64,000 nucleotides of DNA from Acinetobacter sp. WCHA55 (lineage in GTDB: Bacteria; Pseudomonadota; Gammaproteobacteria; Pseudomonadales; Moraxellaceae). This document shows positions 17,913 through 28,048 of the stretch, piece after piece (position 1 is the first letter of the stretch; each line of letters opens with the position of its first letter). The stretch covers positions 7,327-71,326 of the forward strand of contig NZ_CP032284.1 in the NCBI RefSeq assembly GCF_002165305.2. The letters are read 5' to 3'. The translations under genes were made by a program, and so were the position numbers. The notes beneath the pieces were generated by a model. That model saw nothing but the letters and a program-made list of their open reading frames with translations, was not told where the DNA came from and ran no database searches.

Positions 17913-19952
17913 TCAATCCACCCCTAGCCCCTTAAACACAGCATCCACCGGATCTGCATAAAAGCTGGTCTGGAACTTGGTAAACAGTTCCACAGGAATC
18001 GTAGGGATATCTGCCGCACTACTCATTGGTAAGGCAACTTTCTTGGCACCCGCATCAAAAGCAACTTGCAGACATTCGGCAATACTTTCCACCGGTGTAA
18101 CAGAACCACCCAAGCTCATATCACCCAGTACCACCATCTGACTTTGTACCGATCGTCCTAACAGGCCAGAAGCGAAAGCCACTAAACTTGGCAAGGCAAG
18201 ATGGCTGAGCGGGCCGGTATTCTGTAATTCCACCACATGTAAGTGGAAATCATGTTCCAGCACCTTACTGCCCCCCGAGATCCGGGATGCATTGGCCTTG
18301 AAGTAATCAAAAGCAATCTTGACCTGTTCTTTGGCACTGCTTGAATTCCATAAGCCAGATGTCGCCAATTTTCCTGAACCTTTGGTCACTTGAAGTTCTA
18401 AGCGGTATAACCCCGGCATGCCCTTATTACTGAGCCCAATAGTGTAGAGGAAGCCTGATTTGGCTGGCCCTTCAGGAATGAGTCCACCTCCACCGTGCTC
18501 TTTGACTGAAACAAAGTGCTCTTCAAGCGTGTCATTATCGATATAGCTGAAATGAACGTCATAGAATTCCATGCCACCAATTTTCTTCAGCTGCTCTTTG
18601 ACACGCCGGCGTACCTGCAGCGCATATTGAAGACATTGCCGTACATCTTCTTTATTAAACTGACCGTGTGGGTAGAGCAGCTTCATCAATCCAGAAACTG
18701 TCTTGCGAACGGCAATCACATCACGCTGATTCAGGTTATTCCCTAGCTTGAAGTACTTCTCAATGGCATCCGCAAAACTACGCTTACGCATTTCCCGGAA
18801 GAATTCAGCAAGATAATCAACGATTAGACCATAACGGTTGGTAAAGAATTCCGGACGCATTTTTGGAATTTCCCAACCCGGGATATAGGCATGAAAGCGA
18901 TCAAAGAATGCTGAATCGATCATTGCTTCAGGGAACGGCGCCAACAGATGGCTGGTTTTAACCAGAGATTCCACACTTTGGTTGATATTACCCACAAAAA
19001 CCATCGAAGCTGAGGCTTCCATCTGTTCACGACCACGGGCAAAAGATCCTGAGGCCATATAGTCTTTCATGATCTGAACGCCATCTTTGTCCTTAAAGGA
19101 AATACCGGCAACTTCATCAAAGGCCACCACATCCCACAACCCCACCAGACCAATACGGCGGCTACTCATGTTATAGAACAGATTGGCGACAGTGGTTTGC
19201 CCACCTGAAACTAGAATACTATTCGGTGAACACTCTTTGTAAATATGGCTTTTCCCGGTACCGCGTGGTCCAAGTTCACAGACGTTATAGTTATTTTCAA
19301 CGAACGGAACCATACGCGCTAATAGGTGCCATTGCACGTCCTCTTTTAACGAAGCCGGTTCCATGCCGATCGAACGGATTAAACTCTCGCGCCACTGATC
19401 AGTGCTTAATGCTGCTCTGCCACTGAAAAGTTCATCCATATTCATATTCGGCATTTGAATCGGCTTGAGTAAACTCACCCCAAATGGAGAACTAGTCTGT
19501 CCTTCTTCAAAATAATAACTGAGCGTAGCAATGACCCAGATACCACCAACAAGTAATTTTTCATACTCTTTGACGATGCCTGCCGAGATTTCGGCATCTT
19601 TGATGCCCAGATTACTAAATGATGCTTCGTATTTGTCTTTACGCTCATTCAGCTTTACGGTCACCCGATCAATGACCTTATAACTGCCCCGTTCACGAAC
19701 CAGGGATTTCACCTTCTCAGCTTCATCAGGTCGTACATAGTTCTCTGCCAGAACCGTCTTTACGTTACGTAGTCCCTGTTCAATGATCTCTGGATCATCC
19801 GAGGCACAGTACATCCCTAGCAGGTATTCGAGTACATAGACCGGGACATTGGCCCCTTCTTTGATCAGTTTAGTCAGATCCTTACGTACCACCCGCCCAG
19901 CAAAGTGTTCATTCAGCAGCTGATCCAGTTCTTTATCGTTAGCAGATTCCAT
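17913..19952 (-). CDS. brxL: BrxL, Lon-like AAA+ protein of type I BREX
   Basis: 679 residues. An AAA+ core has Walker A GPRGTGKS near residue 229 and Walker B VVAFDEVAG near 281. The C-terminal Lon-protease-like domain has GDMSLGGSV and a Lys in AGAKKVALP, the Ser/Lys dyad region. BrxL is the last gene of type I BREX operons and is needed for phage exclusion; it forms DNA-binding rings. It follows pglZ by 29 bp. Codon use is more GC-rich than neighbouring plasmid genes, as for the rest of the BREX core. Confidence 0.95.
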   Translation of the reverse strand: MESANDKELDQLLNEHFAGRVVRKDLTKLIKEGANVPVYVLEYLLGMYCASDDPEIIEQGLRNVKTVLAENYVRPDEAEKVKSLVRERGSYKVIDRVTVKLNERKDKYEASFSNLGIKDAEISAGIVKEYEKLLVGGIWVIATLSYYFEEGQTSSPFGVSLLKPIQMPNMNMDELFSGRAALSTDQWRESLIRSIGMEPASLKEDVQWHLLARMVPFVENNYNVCELGPRGTGKSHIYKECSPNSILVSGGQTTVANLFYNMSSRRIGLVGLWDVVAFDEVAGISFKDKDGVQIMKDYMASGSFARGREQMEASASMVFVGNINQSVESLVKTSHLLAPFPEAMIDSAFFDRFHAYIPGWEIPKMRPEFFTNRYGLIVDYLAEFFREMRKRSFADAIEKYFKLGNNLNQRDVIAVRKTVSGLMKLLYPHGQFNKEDVRQCLQYALQVRRRVKEQLKKIGGMEFYDVHFSYIDNDTLEEHFVSVKEHGGGGLIPEGPAKSGFLYTIGLSNKGMPGLYRLELQVTKGSGKLATSGLWNSSSAKEQVKIAFDYFKANASRISGGSKVLEHDFHLHVVELQNTGPLSHLALPSLVAFASGLLGRSVQSQMVVLGDMSLGGSVTPVESIAECLQVAFDAGAKKVALPMSSAADIPTIPVELFTKFQTSFYADPVDAVFKGLGVD

Positions 19953-19981
19953 GTAGGCTACGCTCTATCGTTAATTCGTTA

Positions 19982-22606
19982 TCAGAAGAAGTCATCGGTA
20001 AATGCCAAATCAATGGTGACCTTATAGCGTTGCATCTCGATATTCAGGTCTTTGTCCTTCAGTACCAGGAAGTAATCTTTCTTACGGTCAAAATCAGTGC
20101 CAGACAATGACAGTCTGACCTGTTTGACCCGATCGGCAACAGAATCGGTAGCGCTATCAAAAGTCAAAGTTTCTTCACTGGAAACTTTAAGATCCCCATC
20201 ATAAATGGCAATGGATAAAGTCACTGGCATGACCAGCTCACTGACAGCTTCAGTTTGCATCAAATCAAACTTCTGGATGTTATTGACCATCTTCAGCGTG
20301 GATTTGGTAGAAATGACCTCAACTTTACGCTTGGTCCGCTGTCCAGCCTTTTCACCACGTAGCTGTTTTACCATCAGTACCGGTACCACAATTTCCTGAG
20401 GCATGATGCCGCCATGCACGAAACGTGAGCCTCCTACGAAATGGAAACGGTTCGCCCCTTTTGGAATCCAGAAATCAGTCGCAGATAATGTGCCTGCCGT
20501 AGCTTGGGTTGAGCCTTTCCATGCTTCCTTGCTCTCTGGTAAACCATGCCCAATCACATAGCGTTTTTTGCTTTTCAATGTATTCGCAGGTTTTTCAGTC
20601 AAGCTTGAACGATCCGCAGATTCTAATTTACTTTGCTGGAACAAGAAGCCATGGTCGGCTGTGATCAACAGGGTAGAAATATTGAAATGCATCAAGATTT
20701 TGCGGCTAAGTTCAGTCAGCTCTTCAATGGCATGTTCCACCGCCATAAAGGTTTCTGATTCTGTAGAGGCACTGTCTCCCCGAGCATCAATCACGTTGTG
20801 ATAAACGTAAATCAAATCATGGTCTTTAAGTGCTTCACGGCCTTCATCACGCGACCAACCTTTTACCGTTTCAGCGGTAACCGCCAATCCATTATAGGCA
20901 GCCAGAATTTTGGATCGTGCTGCAGTCCCTTTGCTGGACTGCCCATCTACTAAAACATCATCACCTGCGGCCTCTTTGTACTCCAAAGTCTGATGCGGCA
21001 ACAACGAGGCCATGCCAAGTGTGGTGTAACTTGGGACAACGCCCAGCTGTGAAGACAATGTCGCTTCAGAATATCGCTTTTCATTGATACGATCACGCAG
21101 CTCTACCGCAGCTTCATAACGGAAAGCATCACTGATAATCACCACAATACGGCGTTTCGTTGCGGAACTGAGTAAGGGTCTAACGTGAGTATCGTAGAAG
21201 TTCTGCTGATTTGGGATATCTGCCATTTTCCAGACATTCAAGCGTTGCTCAGCTTCAATCCGCTCGCCCCAGTTGCGTGCCAAGTGGTCAATAAACCAGT
21301 AGGAATAGCAATTTTCCACTTCTTCATCGAGTTTTTTCAGGATATCGACATGAGCGCGTTGAGAAGCAGCACTGTAGTGGCGATAGGCCATATCAAAGCG
21401 ATACAACTCCTGCTCGTAGGCTTTATACAAAGCTTCACTGGAGTCGAAATAGAAACCGGCATCAAACTGCTGTCGCAGGCTAAACAGCTCAATGGCTGCC
21501 TGCAACGCTGTATAGACAGTACGATATTTACGGCGTGTTGCATCATCCTTATGTTTGGAAGCCCAATAACCATCCAGACGGGTAGAAATAATCGTTCTGA
21601 AATGTTCCAGTTCAGCTTTGGTTGCTGCAGGGATATGACTGGCCAAATCAACAATGATCTTTTGTTCAATCACTTCAAAGGTCATGACATCCAGCAGCTG
21701 CCCCAGATCAAAGGCCCCGACCTTCTCCTGAATTCGCAGTGCATTCGCCACGGTCTGGGAAAGCGTATCGAAGGTTGGGTAATATTTAGAACTGTCTCTC
21801 CAGCGCGACAAAAAGGCTCTAGCCGTCGCACGGGAGCTGACGGATGACATCACCAGTTCTTGAGCCCATAGCGGTATATCGCCCAGGCTTTCACAGAAAC
21901 CTGTAGTCATCAAACGGATAAAGAACGTACCGAGCTTGAATGGTGCTTCCCCATTCAATTCTTCAACCGATGCTGGATAACCAATTTCCGCCTGTAATGC
22001 GGTGACCAAAGCTGGCACCAGTTGGAATTTTTCCAGTTCAGCAAAGGAGTCTGGATTGACTTCCAGAGCCAGGTTCTGCTGTACCATTTCATCTGCCAGT
22101 GCCAGAACGATATGCATAAGTTCGGCACTGTCAGCCTTGACCACAGCTGCAATCATGGCCATATCCAGATCCTGTGCATCTGCATCAGGCTGGATATAGC
22201 GTTTTAAGGTGCTCAGACGCGCTTTGGCTTTGAGGAACTCTTCACGTTTGGCCAGATGTTCTCTTAGACTCTGCTGCTGTAAACCCAGCCCATTGAAAAT
22301 AATCGAGAAACGATCGGCATAGAAGCTGCGAGAATATAGCTTAATGTCCAGTAACCAGTCTTTTTCGGTTTCAGGCTCAGGGCTTGGAAAATACAGCAAG
22401 TATTTGCCCTGCTGATCTTGCAGCTCCAGTTTAAGCTTAATCTCTAGGCTCGACTCTTCTGCCATATTCAGAATCTGGACATCATTCAGCTTTAATGCAT
22501 GTACTTCTTCAGTAAAAGACTGCTCAGCATCGTACCAAAAGACAATTCGATGATTTTCAGTGTAGAAAGCTTGTTCGAGGCCTTGTTTAAGTTGGTTAAT
22601 ATTCAT
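19982..22606 (-). CDS. pglZ: PglZ, alkaline-phosphatase-fold BREX protein
   Basis: 874 residues with the PglZ domain in the middle: VVIISDAFRYEAAVELRDRI near 489 and LLITADHGFLFQQ near 647 are the metal-binding motifs of the alkaline-phosphatase superfamily. PglZ is essential in BREX for both methylation and exclusion. Its ATG overlaps the TAA of the embedded TOPRIM-like gene by one base (TAATG), so the inserted cassette is translationally coupled to pglZ rather than merely adjacent. Confidence 0.95.
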   Translation of the reverse strand: MNINQLKQGLEQAFYTENHRIVFWYDAEQSFTEEVHALKLNDVQILNMAEESSLEIKLKLELQDQQGKYLLYFPSPEPETEKDWLLDIKLYSRSFYADRFSIIFNGLGLQQQSLREHLAKREEFLKAKARLSTLKRYIQPDADAQDLDMAMIAAVVKADSAELMHIVLALADEMVQQNLALEVNPDSFAELEKFQLVPALVTALQAEIGYPASVEELNGEAPFKLGTFFIRLMTTGFCESLGDIPLWAQELVMSSVSSRATARAFLSRWRDSSKYYPTFDTLSQTVANALRIQEKVGAFDLGQLLDVMTFEVIEQKIIVDLASHIPAATKAELEHFRTIISTRLDGYWASKHKDDATRRKYRTVYTALQAAIELFSLRQQFDAGFYFDSSEALYKAYEQELYRFDMAYRHYSAASQRAHVDILKKLDEEVENCYSYWFIDHLARNWGERIEAEQRLNVWKMADIPNQQNFYDTHVRPLLSSATKRRIVVIISDAFRYEAAVELRDRINEKRYSEATLSSQLGVVPSYTTLGMASLLPHQTLEYKEAAGDDVLVDGQSSKGTAARSKILAAYNGLAVTAETVKGWSRDEGREALKDHDLIYVYHNVIDARGDSASTESETFMAVEHAIEELTELSRKILMHFNISTLLITADHGFLFQQSKLESADRSSLTEKPANTLKSKKRYVIGHGLPESKEAWKGSTQATAGTLSATDFWIPKGANRFHFVGGSRFVHGGIMPQEIVVPVLMVKQLRGEKAGQRTKRKVEVISTKSTLKMVNNIQKFDLMQTEAVSELVMPVTLSIAIYDGDLKVSSEETLTFDSATDSVADRVKQVRLSLSGTDFDRKKDYFLVLKDKDLNIEMQRYKVTIDLAFTDDFF

Positions 22607-23343
22607 TAAACAACTCCCATCGCCAGCTTTACAACCTCTTCTAAATCACTTTTGAATATATTAAATGAAGACATATTTATACTAGTAATATCGATCTCTT
22701 TATTATTAATTAGCTGTGCCATATCTAACCCATTAGTTTTTCCATCTAATGACTCTGCAAGCTGCTCTTTTAAGGGATTTTTACCATTATCATTTCCTGA
22801 TTCATCCTCTAAACAGTCACAATGTTGATATGGATTTTGCTTGGTAGCACATAACAACCATGCTTCGGATTTTGGTTTAGGAATCATTGCCACTCCTAAG
22901 TCATAATCCTCCGCCCTAAAGCCAGCTATAATCGAATTACGTTTATCATTCCAATTTCCCCGCCCTGCGGAGGAAGTACCATCTGCATCTCTAAACAATA
23001 CCGCAATAACGTTATCATCTACTTCGGTAGCTTTATTTCTTGCAATAGAGGCTAAAGCTCGAGCATTTTCAAAAAAATATTTCGTTTCAGCTGGTTTTTT
23101 TTTACCCCTTAAAGACATTGCCTTACGCTGAGGCGGTTGTTTATTTTCAGCTAAATAAGATTCAGATACGTAACTTACTAATTCACAAACCAAATGTGAC
23201 ATTTCAAAACCTTGGTTTAGCTCTATAAGCTGATCTACTATGATTGCCATAGGACCTTCTTGAAAATCAGCTCTATCACATACTGCTGAACTACGACAGA
23301 CACCAATATCACTAGGGCCTTCACCACTTAATAATAGGTACAC
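22606..23343 (-). CDS. TOPRIM-like (DUF4276-type) protein embedded in BREX
   Basis: 245 residues starting from GTG: YLLLSGEGPSDIGVC carries the early Glu of a TOPRIM-like fold, and VIAVLFRDADGTSS carries the DxD. This matches DUF4276-like proteins, frequent partners of AAA/ABC-type ATPases. With the upstream ATPase it would form an OLD- or PARIS-like split ATPase/TOPRIM nuclease. It begins four bases after the ATPase stop and overlaps pglZ by one base. The pair is more AT-rich than pglZ and brxL, consistent with a later insertion. Confidence 0.72.
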   Translation of the reverse strand: MYLLLSGEGPSDIGVCRSSAVCDRADFQEGPMAIIVDQLIELNQGFEMSHLVCELVSYVSESYLAENKQPPQRKAMSLRGKKKPAETKYFFENARALASIARNKATEVDDNVIAVLFRDADGTSSAGRGNWNDKRNSIIAGFRAEDYDLGVAMIPKPKSEAWLLCATKQNPYQHCDCLEDESGNDNGKNPLKEQLAESLDGKTNGLDMAQLINNKEIDITSINMSSFNIFKSDLEEVVKLAMGVV

Positions 23344-23346
23344 GTA

Positions 23347-24474
23347 TTAATCCTCAGCAGGAAGAGATTCAATTTCTAAATACAATCTTGTTAAATCTGT
23401 ATCAATAAAAGCTTCGCCTGGACCCATAAATTTAAGTTTCTTAGCCATAGAAGGGATATCAAAAAGTTTTATTGCTTTTGTATACCCTTCTGTACTCTTA
23501 TACAGGTATATAACACCTGCTCTTGCAACATCATCATCCATGAAATTCAGAATCATAGGGCTATGTGTCGTAACCAATATCTGATCGTCAGAATTAATTA
23601 AATGATCTATTAAATATTCTATAAGTTCAGGATTAATACCATTTTCAATCTCATCGAACAGGAGAAATGCTTTTCCAATATCAAGCTGTAGTAAAATGGC
23701 CATCAAACGTAGCATGCCATCATTTAGATGACGAGCTGTTGTGATTAATTTTTTATTCCTAAATGATTCAACAATTTCTAATTGCTTCCAACCTGATTTC
23801 AATGATTTAGTCTTAACTTCATCTAATTGAGGATAAACTTTAACTAATTCTTTTCCTAACATCTCCTTTGTTTCCATTCCAGACTCATGGATAAAAGCAG
23901 ATAGTTTTTCACCACCTAAACCAAGTTTACCTTCCGCACTTCTATTTCTACTTCTTAAAAGTTCCGGGCTAAGCAAATCTAATGATCGGATGTTAAGTAT
24001 TTTATCTTTAACAGCTTTTAATGTTTGTTCTTGAAGATTTTCTTTAAGTCGAGAAAGTATAGAACCTTGATATTCAAAGACAATATCTTGTCTACTTGAA
24101 TGATATGTATATACTGAATCTTCAACGGATAAAATTTTCTCCCCATTTTGTGTAATTGTTTCCTTCGTACAACTTAAAGAACTTCGATTGAAACTTCCTG
24201 CCCAAACCAATTCTTGACCTTCAATTTCAAGCACAATTCTAAAGTCAATATTACTTTTCTTAGTTAGTTTAGAATTTAAATCTGACTTCTCCCAACTGCG
24301 CATTTTTAACCAGGCATCGATATCTCCGACCATCAATTGTGATACGAAATCTAAGGCTTGTAGTACAGTGGATTTTCCAGAACCGTTTAGCCCCACAATA
24401 CAATTAAACTTAGCTAGTTCAAGTTTGAAATCAACCAGGGATTTAAAATTATCAACCCATATAGATTTAATCAT
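23347..24474 (-). CDS. AAA (ABC/RecF-type) ATPase embedded in BREX
   Basis: 375 residues with Walker A GLNGSGKS at 28-35, an ABC-like signature region (LNDGMLRLMAILL), Walker B AFLLFDEIENG near 270 and the switch TTHSPMILNF. This is the AAA15/AAA21 group found in OLD, PARIS AriA, retron and Septu ATPases. In such systems the ATPase senses phage proteins and controls a nuclease partner, here the TOPRIM-like gene next to it. It starts seven bases after the pglX stop. Family secure; the specific system is not named. Confidence 0.82.
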   Translation of the reverse strand: MIKSIWVDNFKSLVDFKLELAKFNCIVGLNGSGKSTVLQALDFVSQLMVGDIDAWLKMRSWEKSDLNSKLTKKSNIDFRIVLEIEGQELVWAGSFNRSSLSCTKETITQNGEKILSVEDSVYTYHSSRQDIVFEYQGSILSRLKENLQEQTLKAVKDKILNIRSLDLLSPELLRSRNRSAEGKLGLGGEKLSAFIHESGMETKEMLGKELVKVYPQLDEVKTKSLKSGWKQLEIVESFRNKKLITTARHLNDGMLRLMAILLQLDIGKAFLLFDEIENGINPELIEYLIDHLINSDDQILVTTHSPMILNFMDDDVARAGVIYLYKSTEGYTKAIKLFDIPSMAKKLKFMGPGEAFIDTDLTRLYLEIESLPAED

Positions 24475-24480
24475 CTACCA

Positions 24481-27400
24481 CTACTCCCCACTACCACCCG
24501 TAATATCCTTAACATTCGCCAACAAGTCCCCAAACTTGCCATAGTTCACTTTCACACCATCATCTAGATCCAGTGAAATACGCTGATCGGCATAGTGACG
24601 CAGTTTTTCCTCAAAGCTACTGAGTTCAGCCTGTTGCTTATGCAGATCCTGCAGTTTTTTCTCGATACGTTTGATTTCAGCCGCAGAGTCACTGCTTTCT
24701 TTTGCTGTTTCCAGAGAGTTGGCATACGCAGCCATTTTGGAAATCAGTGGCATCACGTATTCGGTACGCATACGTGCCAAAGTACTTTCGTTATAGCGGT
24801 GCAAGTATACCAACGCCTGGAAAGCGCCTTGCTTACCACTGCTGAATAACCAGTAGATCGGGCGCTTTTTATAGGTCTGCATATGGTCTTTATAGAACTT
24901 GCTGGCGAGGTAACGGCGAATGGTGTCTTCAGCCGTTTCACTGGCTTTTTTATCCAAGCTTTCAGCCAGCCACTGCATATTGGCATCCAGTGTCTCTTTC
25001 CCCCAAACGGCAGTTAAGAACTCTCGAATACGGTGCGTTGCATCATCTTCAAACCAGTGCATTTCGGTCAGTGGAATAATGCCGTCAGCATCGGCTGGAA
25101 ATTTTTGATAACGACTCGCATCAAAGTCTTGATTGCCTGCATGAGCATAGATTAGACCTGGTTCATCCAGGCTATAGCGTCCCATCATGCAGCCAAGTGC
25201 ATAAGATACTAAACGCTGGCTGTCTTTTTCACGGTCGGCACGAGTCAGCGTGATTTGCTCATCTGGTACATCAGGCGTGAGTTCATCCTGTAAACCATAA
25301 GCATCAATAAACAGCTTGTTGTTTTCTTCTTCCAGACATTTCATTTCAGCCACAGCTTCAGCATTTTGCTGTTGCCATGTATTAAAGGCTTGTTCTAAGT
25401 TTGGCTGCTGGGTACGAATAATTGGGTTTTGAGCAAAATCCCATGAGGTTTCGTAGGAATCCCAATCTCTTTGAGATATTGTCAATAAATTTTTATATAT
25501 TTTTTCTATTTCTCTATTAAATTCAATTAATTTGGAAGGAAATGGCAAAAGGTTAAAATAACCAACATGAAAATGAAGAGTTGGATTAAGTATTTTTGTC
25601 ATCATATTAACAAATTTGTTATTACAATAACATAAAACTATTTTCTCTATTTTATTATCGGTGGGGAAAGCACAATGACCAGTATTCGAGAATAAAAACC
25701 CATTACTATATTTTCGAAATGAATTATTCGCTGAGGTAATATCAGACCATGAAATAAATGGTTTAAAATACTTGTTTTCAGAAGGTAAATGATTTCCTAA
25801 TGTTTTCAAAAGATCTCTATTATTTTTATCGAATGCTATTACATACTCTTGATTACCATACCATTTTCTATAACTCCCACCTTTGTTAAGCGGATACCAT
25901 TTTTTGTTGTTTTCCCATCCCTCTTGTGCTGAATCAAGGTTTAAACCTAATTTTGAAAAGTTAATTTCCCAATATAATCTAAAGAATCGACTGTCCTGAC
26001 CTGTTCCTAATCCTTGCTTAGCTTCTAAGATATTACCTAACGAATTTTCTGAGAAGAATATATTCCGAACATTTTCACTAACCCAATAAGCCACAGGACT
26101 ACCTGGAATTTTCTTAAAATCATCTTGAATAGTCGAATCAAATCGATTTAGTCCTGCTTTAAGTTCAATCTCTTTTTGATCCTGATCTGTATTCACAAGC
26201 CTAAAAAATACTGGCTTAAATCCATTTAGATGTTTACCTTGCATCACAAATGCAGTGGTTTGTACAACTTCACCTGAAATTTCAGGAAATGCTCGTGCAC
26301 CTAAGTGTGCCATGGTTTGAATCGTACGATCTTGTAATAACTTTTCACGCATTGCTTCATAAGATGACAGGAACATCCAGCTTTGCATGGTCACCATGCT
26401 ATTAAAGCCACTGTCTTTACACCAAGCAAACCCACGTTCAATAAACATGCTGAATAAATCAGATTTACTATCTGGGAACTTTTTCTTGGCAAAATCTTTT
26501 AAGATTGCATTCATTTTTCCTCCACCCATATAAGGTGGATTCGCAATCACAGCATCATATTGTTTAGCAAGTAATTTAGCTTGTTGAACTAAAGGTAATA
26601 ACTCTTGTGCTGACTGCTGCGCAAAAATATCCCCTGAATCCAAAGCTTTATTCAGCTTGCTTTCTAAATCAGGCAACTTTTTAGCAAATGATGCAGGAAT
26701 TTGAATCAAAGATCCAAAGGTCGAAGCATGTTCAAATAGATCCAGTAATTCTTTTAAATCAGCCTGTGTAATATCAGTGTTTGCCAAATCCTGACTGAAT
26801 GCATCTAAACGCTCAGGCTGACTATCCCGCAACGCAATAATATTCAGCTTCGGTGGATTGCTAAATAAACGGCGGTCATCCTCACGCGCTTTCATCAACA
26901 GTGCAAAACTCGCCAATTGTGCCGCACGGGTATCAATATCAATCCCGTACAGGTTATTTTCCAGAATCAAACGTGGAATATCGCGGCTACGGTAACCACG
27001 TTCTAAATAAATCGCTTTTAAGCAGTCATAAGCTTCCACCAGAATGTGCCCCGAACCACAAGCCGGATCGAGTACTGTAATGCTTTCAGGGTTTAAGGTA
27101 TCGCCATCTTCACTGATCCGCACATCAATCAGTTGTTTTAATTGTGCATTGACTTCATTACTTTGCTCAGCCGGCTGAATATAGTATTCCCAACTACTCG
27201 CTAGCGTACTTTCTGGATGTGCCATCAGCCATAAGCGGCCGACACTGTTCTGTACCAAATATTTTACAATCCAGTTCGGGGTGAAGAGTTGTGTCGCTGC
27301 AGGAATATCTTCACTTTTGACGACTTTACCAATGACTTGATCTTTCTTTTCAGAAATATAGAACTGATACAGCCAGCCAATAATCTGTACATCCGACCAG

Positions 27401-28002
27401 TCTTCTTCCGGAATGCTGCTCACTAAATCACGGATCAACGAATCGGTTTTAGTCAGGTTATCCGGTAACAGTAGTTCAGATTCATCAGAAACCTGTTCGA
27501 ACAGCAGTGGCATGACCTGATTCAACGCATGACACTGCGCCAATAACAGCTCTCGATACAGCTCTTCGTCTTTATTGCCATCCAGCTTAAGCTCAGCCAC
27601 ACGGCTGGCATCTAAACCTGGTAGGTCGATATCCAGACATTCTTCCAGAAGCTGTGGCAAGCCTGCACTACCATCTGCACTACTCAGTACACGACGGCCA
27701 TGATCGAGTAAGCCTTTGCATTCCATATAGCGAATGGCACAGAGACGGTTAAACCAGCTGTAAGCGATATAATCAATCGTCTGCTCAAAACTGCTGGTTT
27801 GAATGCGCTTGATCAGCTTCTCACGAGGTTTCATGACGGATAGCGGAAAAACCTGATCGCCAATCAGCAGCAAGTCGCCTTTCTGTTCAGCCGGTAAAAT
27901 GCTGTCTGTGCTGATGCCATATTTGGCGGCCTGCTTGCGCATCGCTGCGATAAAATCATTACGTGCTTGCGGTGCGTATTTTTTAATATGACTGGTATTC
28001 AT
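24481..28002 (-). CDS. pglX: PglX, BREX adenine-specific DNA methyltransferase
   Basis: 1,173 residues. The SAM-binding motif VLDPACGSGHILVEAYD lies near residue 310 and the catalytic NPPYMGG near 490. PglX methylates the non-palindromic BREX recognition site on host DNA, marking self. Roughly residues 590-860 (bases ~25.4-26.25 kb), the target-recognition region, are strikingly more AT-rich than the rest of the gene, suggesting exchange of the specificity domain. 46 bp separate it from brxC. Confidence 0.95.
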   Translation of the reverse strand: MNTSHIKKYAPQARNDFIAAMRKQAAKYGISTDSILPAEQKGDLLLIGDQVFPLSVMKPREKLIKRIQTSSFEQTIDYIAYSWFNRLCAIRYMECKGLLDHGRRVLSSADGSAGLPQLLEECLDIDLPGLDASRVAELKLDGNKDEELYRELLLAQCHALNQVMPLLFEQVSDESELLLPDNLTKTDSLIRDLVSSIPEEDWSDVQIIGWLYQFYISEKKDQVIGKVVKSEDIPAATQLFTPNWIVKYLVQNSVGRLWLMAHPESTLASSWEYYIQPAEQSNEVNAQLKQLIDVRISEDGDTLNPESITVLDPACGSGHILVEAYDCLKAIYLERGYRSRDIPRLILENNLYGIDIDTRAAQLASFALLMKAREDDRRLFSNPPKLNIIALRDSQPERLDAFSQDLANTDITQADLKELLDLFEHASTFGSLIQIPASFAKKLPDLESKLNKALDSGDIFAQQSAQELLPLVQQAKLLAKQYDAVIANPPYMGGGKMNAILKDFAKKKFPDSKSDLFSMFIERGFAWCKDSGFNSMVTMQSWMFLSSYEAMREKLLQDRTIQTMAHLGARAFPEISGEVVQTTAFVMQGKHLNGFKPVFFRLVNTDQDQKEIELKAGLNRFDSTIQDDFKKIPGSPVAYWVSENVRNIFFSENSLGNILEAKQGLGTGQDSRFFRLYWEINFSKLGLNLDSAQEGWENNKKWYPLNKGGSYRKWYGNQEYVIAFDKNNRDLLKTLGNHLPSENKYFKPFISWSDITSANNSFRKYSNGFLFSNTGHCAFPTDNKIEKIVLCYCNNKFVNMMTKILNPTLHFHVGYFNLLPFPSKLIEFNREIEKIYKNLLTISQRDWDSYETSWDFAQNPIIRTQQPNLEQAFNTWQQQNAEAVAEMKCLEEENNKLFIDAYGLQDELTPDVPDEQITLTRADREKDSQRLVSYALGCMMGRYSLDEPGLIYAHAGNQDFDASRYQKFPADADGIIPLTEMHWFEDDATHRIREFLTAVWGKETLDANMQWLAESLDKKASETAEDTIRRYLASKFYKDHMQTYKKRPIYWLFSSGKQGAFQALVYLHRYNESTLARMRTEYVMPLISKMAAYANSLETAKESSDSAAEIKRIEKKLQDLHKQQAELSSFEEKLRHYADQRISLDLDDGVKVNYGKFGDLLANVKDITGGSGE

Positions 28003-28048
28003 CTTTAAACCTTTAATTAATGACTGATGCCGATATCCCTAAGCCCTG

